Of a stretch of DNA of 17,462 bases, positions 7,819 through 15,335 are shown in pieces. Source of the stretch: Dehalococcoidia bacterium. Lineage in GTDB: Bacteria > Chloroflexota > Dehalococcoidia > GIF9 > UBA5629. The notes under the pieces are model-generated. The model saw only the letters and a list, made by a program, of their open reading frames with translations, did not search any database and was not told where the DNA came from. A program made the translations under genes and the position numbers. Where the stretch lies: positions 1 to 17,462 of the forward strand of contig DTZC01000064.1 of the NCBI GenBank assembly GCA_012961565.1. The letters are read 5' to 3'. Each line of letters begins with the position of its first letter. Position 1 is the stretch's first letter.

Positions 7819-8274
7819 ATGGCAAAATACTGGGAAGATTATCAGGTAGGAGAGAAATTCACAACACCGGGCAGGACAATAAGCGAAGGAATGATAAACA
7901 TAATCGTCGGACTTGCCGGGTTCACCCTGCCCATATTCTGGAATGAGGAGGAAGCCAAAAAAACATCTTTCGGGACCAGAATCGCACCAGGAAGATTAAC
8001 CCTGCTCATCATGGGAGGACTCGAGGAGCAATCAGGCTTTTGGGATGAGGAAACGATGGTTGCTCTGGTTGGTATAAACAAGGTAAGAATCACCAGCCCA
8101 TTGAGAGCCGGAGATACCATAAGAGTTCATGGCGAGGTTACCGAAAAAAGGGAGACTCGCAACCCAGAGCGCGGAATCATAGTCCATCACAGCATTTGCA
8201 AAAACCAGAAAGAAGAAACAGTTGCCGAAACCGAAACAGCACACTTAGTGAAAAGAAAAGCTGGCAATGGCTGA
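7819..8274 (+). CDS. MaoC-like hot-dog protein lacking the hydratase Asp/His
   Basis: 151 aa single hot-dog-fold protein of the MaoC/R-hydratase group: WEDYQVGEKFTTPGRTISE at the N-terminus, FGTRIAPGRL (51-60) where the family has FGGRIAHG, and the C-terminal SPLRAGDTIRVHGEV (93-107). In active enoyl-CoA hydratases of this group the motif G-D-x-N-P-x-H carries the catalytic Asp and His. Here residues 34-40 read GFTLPIF, so both are hydrophobic, and the later His of AHG is Pro57. It is therefore likely a non-catalytic partner or a binding protein, comparable to MaoC-like heterodimers in which only one chain is active; no second MaoC chain is in the window. GAGGAGG precedes the ATG. It is the last gene of the + strand arm. 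Confidence 0.8.
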   Translation: MAKYWEDYQVGEKFTTPGRTISEGMINIIVGLAGFTLPIFWNEEEAKKTSFGTRIAPGRLTLLIMGGLEEQSGFWDEETMVALVGINKVRITSPLRAGDTIRVHGEVTEKRETRNPERGIIVHHSICKNQKEETVAETETAHLVKRKAGNG

Positions 8275-8285
8275 GCAACAAGCAC

Positions 8286-8818
8286 CTAATCGCCAAAGAA
8301 GAATTGAAAGTCCCCGGCACAGTATCCTGTTTCAAGCATCAGGCACTTCCCGATTCTTGGAGTAGAACTAAATTTGATACCCCAGGTCTGGAACCAGTAT
8401 CCGATTCTATAGACTACACCACACTGATACCCATCTAAAAGCCCCATTCGCTTCATACCTTTATATGCAAAGCAATCTCCATTCACCCACTCCCAATGTA
8501 AAACATTATTTGAGCAAACAACAACACGGAATTTGCCAAAAAACCGAGTATGGTAAGGTCACTTTCATGCCCTCAAGCAGAAAGTTTTTGACTTCTTCAA
8601 AATTTTCAATCTGCTTACTGCCCATGCCTAGAATCCCTGCCAGCCTTTGTGCCTCAATTACAGACATAGATTTTATAGCAGCCCTATTCAGAGTATTCGC
8701 CCGCTCAATGCCAAATTCCTGCAACATGATAAAACCACATCGCATCATGGGTTAGCCACCCCTTGCCCAACAGATCCCTAATCTCTTCCTTCTTCCTAAT
8801 ACTACGCAACGACCTCAC
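8286..8818 (-). pseudogene. Frameshifted Cys-rich protein gene, DUF6125-like
   Basis: Three reading frames of the - strand join into one coherent protein. From a GTG at 8818 the first segment runs through EIRDLLGKGWLTHDAMWFYH. At about 8721-8728 the frame must change to continue as LQEFGIERANTLNRAAIKSM and on to KVTLPYSVF. A second shift falls in a run of six A (8538-8543; T on the coding strand), after which GKFRVVVCSNNVLHWEWVNG continues through CFAYKGMKRMGLLDGYQCG to a stop at 8286. The W-x-THD-x-MWF opening and conserved Cys, Trp and Gly positions are what I recall of DUF6125-type proteins found near acyl-CoA genes in anaerobes. Function unknown. Two shifts argue for a decayed gene, though the homopolymer one could be an assembly error. 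It lies 128 bases downstream of the mutase gene in the same orientation. The 128 bases from 8819 to 8946 hold nothing else recognisable. Confidence 0.6.
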
Positions 8819-8946
8819 ACTTAACCCCCGACCTTCCTCATCAACCTGAAACCCCCTATCTGTTGCCTAAATCTAAAAAGACGAAGCGCTAGTACTTGCG
8901 ACACCAACCCTAAAGGGTGCCCCTTCAAGTGTTCCCACTCGCTGAT

Positions 8947-10602
8947 TCAGAAAACCAAGTATTCCTTCTGAGCACCAAAGACCTGACGCAGCACATCACA
9001 CATCTCGCCTAAGGTTGCATAAGCCTCAACACACTCGATGAAGGCAGGCATGGTATTGCCCCCATCTCGAGCCACCTGTTCTAACCTTTTGAGCGAGTGA
9101 CTAACCCTTGAATTATCTCTGCCCTTCTTGACTTTTAACAGACGCTCAACCTGCCTTTTCTCTTGCTCCACATTAACTCGGAGTAGCTTTTCTACTTTAG
9201 GATATGGAGAAACAAACTTGTTGACACCAACAACAATCCTCTTGCCCTCTTCCACCTCCTTTTGGTATTGATAGGCACTTTCCTGAATCTCCCTCTGTTG
9301 AAATCCTTGCTCAATGGCAGCTACAGCACCACCAAGGCTATCGATTTTAGCAATATATTTATTCGCCTCTCTCTCCAAAGCATCAGTAAGGCTGTCGATA
9401 AAATAGGAACCGCCAAGCGGGTCAGCAACATCAGCAACACCACTTTCAAATGCCAAAATCTGTTGGATGCGCAAAGCCATCTGCACTGATTCTTCTGTAG
9501 GCAAACAAACAGCTTCATCATAGCAGGAGACCGCCATGGACTGCACTCCTCCGAGCACTGCAGCCAGTGCCTGATAAGTAGCTCTGACAATGTTATTCAT
9601 AGGCTGTTGAGCAGTGAGCGTTGAACCGCCAGTCTGAATATGCGTCCGCAACATCCAGCTCCGAGGGTCATTAGCTCCAAAGCGCTCCTTCATTATCTTG
9701 GCCCACATTCGGCGGAGCGCCCTCAATTTAGCAATTTCCTCAAAGAAGTGGTTGATGGTCTGAAATATCCAGGAAATTCTGCCAGCAAACTGGTCTACTT
9801 CTAACCCAGCATTGACTGCAGCTTCAACATAGGCAATGCCATTGGCAAGTGCAAAGGCAATCTCTTGAACAGCAGTAGCACCAGCCTCCCGGATATGATA
9901 GCCACCTATGCTGATGGTATTCCAGCGAGGAAGATGCTGACTGCAATAAGCGAAAATATCTGCAGTCAAACGCATTGATGGGCGAGGTGGAAAAATGTAA
10001 GTCCCTCGGGAAACATATTCCTTTAAAATATCATTCTGTGTCGTCCCGTCAAGACAGGCTGGGTCAACCCCTTGCTTTTTAGCTACAGCTATATACATGG
10101 CAAGAAGAATAGGAGCAGTAGCATTGATAGTCATCGATGTGCTTATTCTATCTAAAGGTATATCTCTAAATAGGACCTCCATATCTTCAAGCGTATCGAT
10201 AGCCACGCCCAGCCTGCCGACCTCTCCCCTACCCAGTGGGTGATCCGAGTCATACCCCATCTGCGTAGGTAAATCAAAAGCAACACTTAGCCCTGTTTGC
10301 CCCTGCTCTAGGAGATAACGGTAGCGTCGGTTGGACTCCTCAGCTGTGCCATAGCCAGCATACTGACGCATCGTCCACACACGAGCCCGATACATCGTCG
10401 GCTGGATACCCCGAGTAAACGGGTACTCACCAGGATAACCTAACGCTGCACCATAATCGAAACCTTCCAAATCTTCAGGGGTATATACCCTATCAATCCA
10501 AATACCTGAAGTGGTCTCGAACCTTTCCTGTCGTTCAGGAAAACGCTTTAGAGAGGAGGCCAAAGTAGTTTCCTGCCATTCTTGTTTACTCTTGCCTGGC
10601 AT
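8947..10602 (-). CDS. Methylmalonyl-CoA mutase, catalytic (large) chain without B12 domain
   Basis: 551 aa, the usual length of the separate catalytic chain of two-subunit methylmalonyl-CoA mutases. It isomerises (R)-methylmalonyl-CoA to succinyl-CoA with adenosylcobalamin. The TIM-barrel hallmarks are [16 protein letters not shown] (76-91), [24 protein letters not shown] and [15 protein letters not shown]. Residues reported to set mutase specificity appear retained: Tyr71 (TMY), Gln189 (TQND), Arg199 (SRGTY) and His236 (GYH). A Tyr plus this Arg favours a carboxylated substrate over isobutyryl-CoA. The cobalamin-binding small chain, the epimerase and the MeaB chaperone are not in the window. 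ATG 10602 follows AAGGAG at 5 bases, better than the GTG at 10608. It is the last intact gene of the - operon, 87 bases after the iron-sulfur gene. Confidence 0.93.
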   Translation of the reverse strand: MPGKSKQEWQETTLASSLKRFPERQERFETTSGIWIDRVYTPEDLEGFDYGAALGYPGEYPFTRGIQPTMYRARVWTMRQYAGYGTAEESNRRYRYLLEQGQTGLSVAFDLPTQMGYDSDHPLGRGEVGRLGVAIDTLEDMEVLFRDIPLDRISTSMTINATAPILLAMYIAVAKKQGVDPACLDGTTQNDILKEYVSRGTYIFPPRPSMRLTADIFAYCSQHLPRWNTISIGGYHIREAGATAVQEIAFALANGIAYVEAAVNAGLEVDQFAGRISWIFQTINHFFEEIAKLRALRRMWAKIMKERFGANDPRSWMLRTHIQTGGSTLTAQQPMNNIVRATYQALAAVLGGVQSMAVSCYDEAVCLPTEESVQMALRIQQILAFESGVADVADPLGGSYFIDSLTDALEREANKYIAKIDSLGGAVAAIEQGFQQREIQESAYQYQKEVEEGKRIVVGVNKFVSPYPKVEKLLRVNVEQEKRQVERLLKVKKGRDNSRVSHSLKRLEQVARDGGNTMPAFIECVEAYATLGEMCDVLRQVFGAQKEYLVF

Positions 10603-10689
10603 AACCACTCCTTAAGGTGCTGTCTTAAGCAGCTCAGGCTAATCTCTCATAGTCATGCACTTAATACAGACAACCGTTCACTCAGCATT

Positions 10690-11793
10690 TTACTTAATTT
10701 GCCCTAAGGCAGAGATTAAAGCCATCCTCAACTGCCGCTGGTCAAACGGCGGCACCGGTGCCTCCTTCCTCAACTCGAGCTTAAGCGCCTCAGTAGGGCA
10801 AACTGAGATACAGAGCCCACACCCGATGCAACGCCTGCCGTCACGGACCACCATAGCACCATGCAGGGTAAGAGCATCCATCTGGCACCTGTCTATGCAG
10901 GTGCCACACCCGTTACACGCATCCTCATCAACGGATATGATGAAACTGGAGACAGCTCCCATGGGAATGATACCTTCCTTAATACTCTGGATGATACCAC
11001 AGTGGCAATCACAGCAGTTGCATATAAAGCTAATGTACTTGCTGGTATTGCTAGAACAATGTATGAGCCCAGCCTCCTCACATCGGTTGAGAACCTGTCT
11101 CGCCTCCTCCTTAGATACCAGTTTACCAAAGCCGTGTTCAACGACATATTTTGCCTGAGGACCAAACGACATGCACACGTCCTTAGGTTTATCACAAGGA
11201 TTTCCCAGCAGTTCTCCGTGGTGACGGCAATAACAGACACTAATTGCGATATAGTCTGCCTGGTCGATATATGCTGAGACCTTGTCATATACATGAATCG
11301 TAACATCGGGTGGTACTTCCTGTTCCACAGGTATAACCCTGGCAAAAGGAAAGCCAGCGTGAGCTCCGGATCCAGCTTCTACCGATTGCCTAGCCGTTGC
11401 TCTGGTCAGACTAAAGTAATCATCAAACAGGCGAGCCAGCTTTCTCATTCGCTCACTAACCTCTCCTTTCATAAATTGCATTTCGAAGATGCCTGGCACC
11501 AGCGGCATCAGCGTATAAAACCTGACACTATTCCGCTCCGCAGTAAAAACAAGTCCCTTGTCAGCCATGGTCTCCAGAATGCCCCCCACTCCATTAACAT
11601 CGCCACCAATGATTTCCTTGGCAAACGTCTCCGCAGAAATTGCAGTAACCGGCATCTTGATTGCCAGTTCCGCTTCTTCGGGAGTGAAAAGCTCCTCTAG
11701 CAAAGCGGTAAGTTCTGGACTCTTTACAACCGGTAGAGCTCCGCCTCTCAAACTCATTGCCTCGGTTAACCTTTCATAAATCGCCTCAGTCAT
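10690..11793 (-). CDS. Multi-cluster 4Fe-4S protein with N-terminal helical domain
   Basis: 367 aa predicted electron carrier. The C-terminus carries two classic 4Fe-4S motifs: C293-x2-C296-x2-C299-x3-C303 and C322-x2-C325-x2-C328-x3-C332 (followed by P). The middle has a further Cys-rich region: C187-x-C189 with a following HH, C200, C207, and a dense ICNCCDCHCG block (C258, C260, C261, C263, C265) that may hold another metal or cluster. Residues 1-130 look helical and may be a winged-helix-like or dimerisation domain; no signal peptide or membrane segment is visible. Proteins of this layout occur in anaerobes as cytosolic ferredoxin-like partners of oxidoreductases. AAGGAG precedes the ATG. 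It starts 22 bases after hypA, between the nickel-maturation genes and the mutase. Its redox partner is not identified. Confidence 0.8.
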   Translation of the reverse strand: MTEAIYERLTEAMSLRGGALPVVKSPELTALLEELFTPEEAELAIKMPVTAISAETFAKEIIGGDVNGVGGILETMADKGLVFTAERNSVRFYTLMPLVPGIFEMQFMKGEVSERMRKLARLFDDYFSLTRATARQSVEAGSGAHAGFPFARVIPVEQEVPPDVTIHVYDKVSAYIDQADYIAISVCYCRHHGELLGNPCDKPKDVCMSFGPQAKYVVEHGFGKLVSKEEARQVLNRCEEAGLIHCSSNTSKYISFICNCCDCHCGIIQSIKEGIIPMGAVSSFIISVDEDACNGCGTCIDRCQMDALTLHGAMVVRDGRRCIGCGLCISVCPTEALKLELRKEAPVPPFDQRQLRMALISALGQIK

Positions 11794-11815
11794 AAGTGAC
11801 TCCTTCCCAAATTTT

Positions 11816-12157
11816 CTATTCTACTTCAATATCCTTCACCCGAAGCTCAGTCCCACTAACAGTTTGGACATCTTCGCTTTGACACTTGGGACAGATATAT
11901 CGATACTCCTTCACCACAAACGTCTCATCACACCTCCGGCATTTCCCCGATACCGGTACTATCTCCAGTCCAAGCTGGGCTCCACTAGCAATGGTGTTCT
12001 CCGCCATCAACCCGAAACAGTAAGTCAGCTGCAGCGGGATAATGCCCCTAAGTTCCCCGGCTATCACGTTGACTCTAGTAACTCTGCGAGCACCAGCCTT
12101 CTCCGCTGCAGCGATAGCTATATCGATTATGCTCCTAGCGATTGTCATCTCATGCAC
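11816..12157 (-). CDS. hypA: HypA nickel metallochaperone
   Basis: 113 aa, standard HypA length. HypA delivers nickel to the NiFe-hydrogenase large subunit together with the GTPase HypB. The N-terminal Met-His-Glu nickel site is intact (MHEMTIARSI), and the zinc domain has two Cys pairs (KCRRCDE and ICPKCQS) separated by the usual loop. Translation starts at GTG (12157), inside the last codons of hypB (8-base overlap), so it depends on coupling; no strong ribosome site stands in front. No hydrogenase structural gene or other hyp gene is present in the window, so its target must be encoded elsewhere or be a different nickel enzyme. Confidence 0.93.
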   Translation of the reverse strand: MHEMTIARSIIDIAIAAAEKAGARRVTRVNVIAGELRGIIPLQLTYCFGLMAENTIASGAQLGLEIVPVSGKCRRCDETFVVKEYRYICPKCQSEDVQTVSGTELRVKDIEVE

Positions 12158-12821
12158 GTCTCACAGTCCCGAATTTCTCCCTGTAGCATCGACTAAGCCA
12201 CTCCACCCAGCTTGGGATTCCCTCACCGGTAACGCAAGAAATATCTATAATCTCCAGGTCTGGGCTGACCTTCTTCGCATTTGCCTTCGCCACCTCCATG
12301 CTGAAATTGGTGTATTGTAGCAGGTCAATCTTATTAATTAACAATAGCGCTGATTCACGAAACATCAGTGGATACTTAAGAGGTTTCTCATCACCCTCGG
12401 TTACACTAAGCATCATAACCTTGAAGTCCTCCCCGATTTTAAATTCAGCGGGGCAAACCAGATTTCCTACGTTTTCAACAATGAGAGTATCAACCTGACT
12501 TAAGTCAAGATGAGGTAGAGCAGAAGCAATCATGTTAGCATCGAGATGACACGCAGAGCCGGTGGTAAGCTGCACCACAGGAAGCTGGTACTTTTGTAAC
12601 CTCTCCGAATCACGGGTTGTCTCAATGTCACCGGTGATTACACCGAGCCGTAACTTTCCTTTGAGAGCTTCAGCAGTTTTCTCCAGCAAGGTCGTCTTCC
12701 CAGCGCCCGGCGAACTCATCAGATTAATGACCAAATTCCTATACCTGTCAAACACCTGGCGATTAGCAGCAGCAATCCGGTCATTAGCCTCAAGCACATC
12801 GGTCATCACATTTATCTTCAT
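12150..12821 (-). CDS. hypB: HypB nickel-inserting GTPase
   Basis: 223 aa SIMIBI-class GTPase. The P-loop is SSPGAGKTTLLE, followed by GDIETTRDSERL, the metal-site SACHLDANM (adjacent Cys-His), ENVGNLVCPAEF and the NKIDL guanine-specificity motif. The Cys-His and second Cys match the GTPase-domain metal site of HypB. The His-rich or CxxCGC N-terminal nickel-storage segment seen in many HypB proteins is absent; the chain begins directly with the short helix before the G domain. The 3' end overlaps hypA, and the gene starts 3 bases after the stop of the 3-hydroxyacyl-CoA dehydrogenase gene, so it is firmly inside the acyl-CoA operon. MeaB, the mutase chaperone, belongs to a related GTPase group but lacks this CHLDA motif. 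Confidence 0.93.
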   Translation of the reverse strand: MKINVMTDVLEANDRIAAANRQVFDRYRNLVINLMSSPGAGKTTLLEKTAEALKGKLRLGVITGDIETTRDSERLQKYQLPVVQLTTGSACHLDANMIASALPHLDLSQVDTLIVENVGNLVCPAEFKIGEDFKVMMLSVTEGDEKPLKYPLMFRESALLLINKIDLLQYTNFSMEVAKANAKKVSPDLEIIDISCVTGEGIPSWVEWLSRCYREKFGTVRRA

Positions 12822-12824
12822 CTC

Positions 12825-13691
12825 TCATCCCCCACGAGGCTGATATTCGTAGAAACCTCGCTCTGTCTTCCTTCCCAGTTCACCGGCTTTTACTTTCATT
12901 ATCAGACACCTAGGTGGCTTAAACTGTTCTCTCATCAATTCCCGATAATGAGTACTGGTACTGGCCAAGGCAACATCCAGTCCAACCATATCACGCAGCT
13001 CAAAAGGTCCCATTCTAAAACTATAAGCCGCTTTCAGAGCAGTGTCTATGTCCCTTGGTTCAGCTACCCCCTCATCAAACATATTCAGACCTTCGTTATA
13101 CCAGATTTGGAGAAGCCTGTTTACAATGAATCCTGGTGAGTCCTTGCACACGCCAGGCTCCCTACCTAACTTCTTACACAGCTCCACCATAGTCTCTAAC
13201 GTCTCCCTAGAGGTCCTGTCATGAACAATGACTTCTATCCCGCGCATAAGCTGAGGCGGATTGAACCAGTGCATGCCGATGAACTTCTGGGGACGCTTTG
13301 TTGCCATCGCCATTTCGGTGATGCTCTGAGCTGAGGTATTAGAAGCAAAAATGGTGTCCTCACGACACAACCGGTCTAGCTCCCTGAAGACATCCTTCTT
13401 TACGTTGATATCCTCGACTATTGCTTCGATGACTAAATCTACATCTCGGACTGCTTCTGCCAAATCAGTCATGCCTCTAATTCGACCCAATATATTATCC
13501 GCCTCCATCTGGCTCATTTTCTGACGCTCAACACTGCCGGCAAGAAATTGGCGGATTTTGCCGATTCCACTCTCCACAAGCTCATCTCTAATATCCCGTA
13601 AATTGACCTGATATCCTGCCTGAGCGCAAACCTGGGCAATGCCATGCCCCATCACTCCAGCACCAAGGACACAAATCTTGTTGATTTCCAT
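12825..13691 (-). CDS. 3-hydroxyacyl-CoA dehydrogenase (3-hydroxybutyryl-CoA dehydrogenase type)
   Basis: 288 aa NAD-dependent dehydrogenase that oxidises (S)-3-hydroxyacyl-CoA to 3-ketoacyl-CoA; close to the usual 282 aa of this family. It has a Rossmann motif GAGVMGHGIAQ (10-20), SNTS (117-120), the catalytic His141 in IGMHWFNPP, and the C-terminal ending AGELGRKTERGFYEY. ATG 13691 was chosen over the upstream in-frame start at 13817 because the latter would add 42 unrelated residues and overlap the enoyl-CoA hydratase gene by 101 bases. With ATG 13691 the gap to that gene is 25 bases. The ribosome site (GGGGTGATAAG) is only moderate. It forms a consecutive beta-oxidation pair with the hydratase upstream and is a functional-looking counterpart of the divergent paralogue at 14521. 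Confidence 0.92.
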   Translation of the reverse strand: MEINKICVLGAGVMGHGIAQVCAQAGYQVNLRDIRDELVESGIGKIRQFLAGSVERQKMSQMEADNILGRIRGMTDLAEAVRDVDLVIEAIVEDINVKKDVFRELDRLCREDTIFASNTSAQSITEMAMATKRPQKFIGMHWFNPPQLMRGIEVIVHDRTSRETLETMVELCKKLGREPGVCKDSPGFIVNRLLQIWYNEGLNMFDEGVAEPRDIDTALKAAYSFRMGPFELRDMVGLDVALASTSTHYRELMREQFKPPRCLIMKVKAGELGRKTERGFYEYQPRGG

Positions 13692-13716
13692 CTTATCACC
13701 CCTAGACGAAAATTTC

Positions 13717-14502
13717 TTATTTTCCTTTGAACTGTGGCTGGCGTTTCTCCAGAAAAGCAGCGATTCCCTCATTGTGGTCTTCGGTGGCAAAGCAAAGACC
13801 AAATGTGCTTTTTTCATAGGCTAGCCCATCAAGCAGATTAGAATACATCCCTTGGTTAATTACCTTTTTGAGCAGCCTGATTATTACCGGGCTCTTACTA
13901 GCTATAGTCTCAGCTAACTCAGTTACAGTTGACTCCAGCCTATCTTGCGGAACTACCTTGTCCACAAGACCAATTCTTTCAGCTTCAGCTGCATCTATTA
14001 TTCTGCCCGTATATAGCAGTTCCTTAGCTTTTCCCCAGCCAACAAGCCGTGGTAGTCGCTGTGTCCCACCACCACCGGGGAAAAGCCCGATATTGATTTC
14101 AGGTTGTCCTAACCTAGCACTCTCCGAAGCAATCCTAATATCGCAACACATGGCTATCTCACAGCCCCCACCAAGGCAAAACCCGTTTATCATGGCTATA
14201 ACTGGGACTCTGAGGTTTTCAATATCTGTGTAAAGCTGCTGGCCTAAGGTAGATGCTCTAGCTTCGCAGGATATAGGAGTCATCTCTTTGAGTTCCACAA
14301 TGTCGGCACCACCTATAAATGCCTTGTCGCCGGCACCTGTGATGATGGTAACCCTAATATCTTCGTCCTCTTCAATATCACTTATTGCTTGCCGTAATTC
14401 CAGCCTTACCGTCTGGTTTAATGCGTTTCTCTTATCAGGTCTATTAACAATAATTCTAGCTATTCCCTTTTCTTTACTGTAGATAATATTCTCAAAGTTC
14501 AT
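13717..14502 (-). CDS. Enoyl-CoA hydratase (crotonase family)
   Basis: 261 aa crotonase, expected to hydrate trans-2-enoyl-CoA to 3-hydroxyacyl-CoA. Oxyanion-hole and CoA-site segments are present (NRPDKRNALN at 20-29, AFIGGADIVEL at 61-71, INGFCLGGGCEIAMCCD at 105-121). Both catalytic acids of the hydratase subgroup are retained: Glu115 in GGCEIA and Glu135 in GQPEINIG, followed by FPGGGGTQRLPR. The C-terminal half has AERIGLVDKVVP and the lid helix ending FLEKRQPQFKGK. It lies 18 bases after the short dehydrogenase-like gene and 25 before the canonical dehydrogenase, so the three are co-transcribed. Substrate chain length cannot be read. Confidence 0.93.
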   Translation of the reverse strand: MNFENIIYSKEKGIARIIVNRPDKRNALNQTVRLELRQAISDIEEDEDIRVTIITGAGDKAFIGGADIVELKEMTPISCEARASTLGQQLYTDIENLRVPVIAMINGFCLGGGCEIAMCCDIRIASESARLGQPEINIGLFPGGGGTQRLPRLVGWGKAKELLYTGRIIDAAEAERIGLVDKVVPQDRLESTVTELAETIASKSPVIIRLLKKVINQGMYSNLLDGLAYEKSTFGLCFATEDHNEGIAAFLEKRQPQFKGK

Positions 14503-14520
14503 GGTCGCCTCCCAGCAAAA

Positions 14521-15261
14521 TTATTTCGCGTAATTGTAGAAGCCACGCCCCGTCTTCTTTCCCAGCCAACCAGCATGGACCATTTTGCGGAGCAGGAAAC
14601 AAGGCAAATACTTGGGACCGAGCTGTTGGGAAAGAGAGTCCAAAGTCTCCACTATTCTGTCAATTCCTATACTATCTGCAAATTCGAAAGGTCCCATCGG
14701 CCAATTCACACAGACCTTCATCATCCTGTCTATATCTTCAATGGTAGCTAGCTTTGCTGAATACATAACAGCAGCCTCATTGACTACCGAGGCAATCACC
14801 CTATCTAAGATAAAGCCTGGCGTCTCCTCAAGTCGGGCAACAGAAACTCCCGCCTTCTCCAGAAATTCCTTCGAGGCTTGGACAGTATCATCAGACGTCT
14901 GCAGACCTTTGACTATCTGGACCAGGTATTTCTCTTCAAACGGGTTCTTAGTGAAGTTCAGCCCGATGACCTTCTCTGGTCTTCCAGTCGCTGCTGCTAA
15001 CTTTGTAACCCATGAGTTTGCCGTAGTAGTTGCCAGCACCGTCTCCTTACGACATCTTGTGTCGCAGTCCTTTAGTACTTCCATCTTTAGAGCCATTTCT
15101 TCAGGAGCTACTTCCAGAACTAAGTCGGCACTTGAGGCTTGTTCCGCATAATCTTCTTCTAATCTAGATGTCATAATCCTAAAATCTCCCTTAGACAAAA
15201 GCTCCTGCAATCGCAGTCCCATGTCGCCATTGCCGATAATACAAACTGTGGTTATACTCAT
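14521..15261 (-). CDS. Short 3-hydroxyacyl-CoA dehydrogenase-like protein, catalytic His absent
   Basis: 246 aa, about 35 residues shorter than the family. ATG 15261 was chosen because AAGGAGGG stands before it (the upstream in-frame start at 15288 has none). It keeps a GxGxxG (GNGDMG 10-15) and the C-terminal domain (ETPGFILDRVI, WPMGPFEFAD, GWLGKKTGRGFYNY). The first Rossmann half is compressed: the helix and strand after the glycine motif run straight into SSADLVLEVAPEE. Where the family has M-H-F/W-F-N-P the sequence is IGLNFTKNP, so the catalytic His is Asn102 with one extra residue, and SNTS is TTTA. Dehydrogenase activity is doubtful. It heads the - operon, ahead of a canonical hydratase and dehydrogenase, so a structural, regulatory or substrate-binding role is possible. 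Confidence 0.8.
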   Translation of the reverse strand: MSITTVCIIGNGDMGLRLQELLSKGDFRIMTSRLEEDYAEQASSADLVLEVAPEEMALKMEVLKDCDTRCRKETVLATTTANSWVTKLAAATGRPEKVIGLNFTKNPFEEKYLVQIVKGLQTSDDTVQASKEFLEKAGVSVARLEETPGFILDRVIASVVNEAAVMYSAKLATIEDIDRMMKVCVNWPMGPFEFADSIGIDRIVETLDSLSQQLGPKYLPCFLLRKMVHAGWLGKKTGRGFYNYAK

Positions 15262-15335
15262 TTCTGCCCTCCTTGAATCAGTCAGCAAGTCTAGCAGAGA
15301 ATCATTGTCAAGCTAGGTCACTCAAGCAAAGCAAT

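Noticed and set aside
8913..8925. AAGGG-TGC-CCCTT hairpin just past the mutase gene as an intrinsic terminator
   Set aside because: Stem of only five pairs and no T-tract on either strand.
10609..10660. GCTG/CAGC hairpin before the mutase ribosome site
   Set aside because: Four to five pairs including a wobble, easily chance; no riboswitch features such as a B12 box seen.
10655..11700. Several + strand ORFs of 135-167 codons opposite the iron-sulfur protein gene
   Set aside because: They overlap one another and the antisense gene has two clean ferredoxin motifs and a proper ribosome site.
12150..12821. Reading this GTPase as MeaB, the methylmalonyl-CoA mutase chaperone, because the mutase is in the same operon
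   Set aside because: The adjacent Cys-His metal motif, the later Cys and the 8-base overlap with a clear hypA identify HypB.
13692..13817. 42-residue N-terminal extension of the 3-hydroxyacyl-CoA dehydrogenase
   Set aside because: It overlaps the hydratase gene and has no family counterpart; the Rossmann fold begins right after ATG 13691.
14585..15151. 188-codon + strand ORF opposite the short dehydrogenase gene
   Set aside because: Low-complexity Ser/Thr-rich product with no recognisable motif, antisense to a frame with clear family motifs.
15306..15311. Perfect TTGACA (- strand) upstream of the - operon, inside a 5-bp CTAGC/GCTAG inverted repeat
   Set aside because: No acceptable -10 at 16-18 bases downstream; the repeat arms are too short to be convincing. 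The operon promoter remains unlocated.
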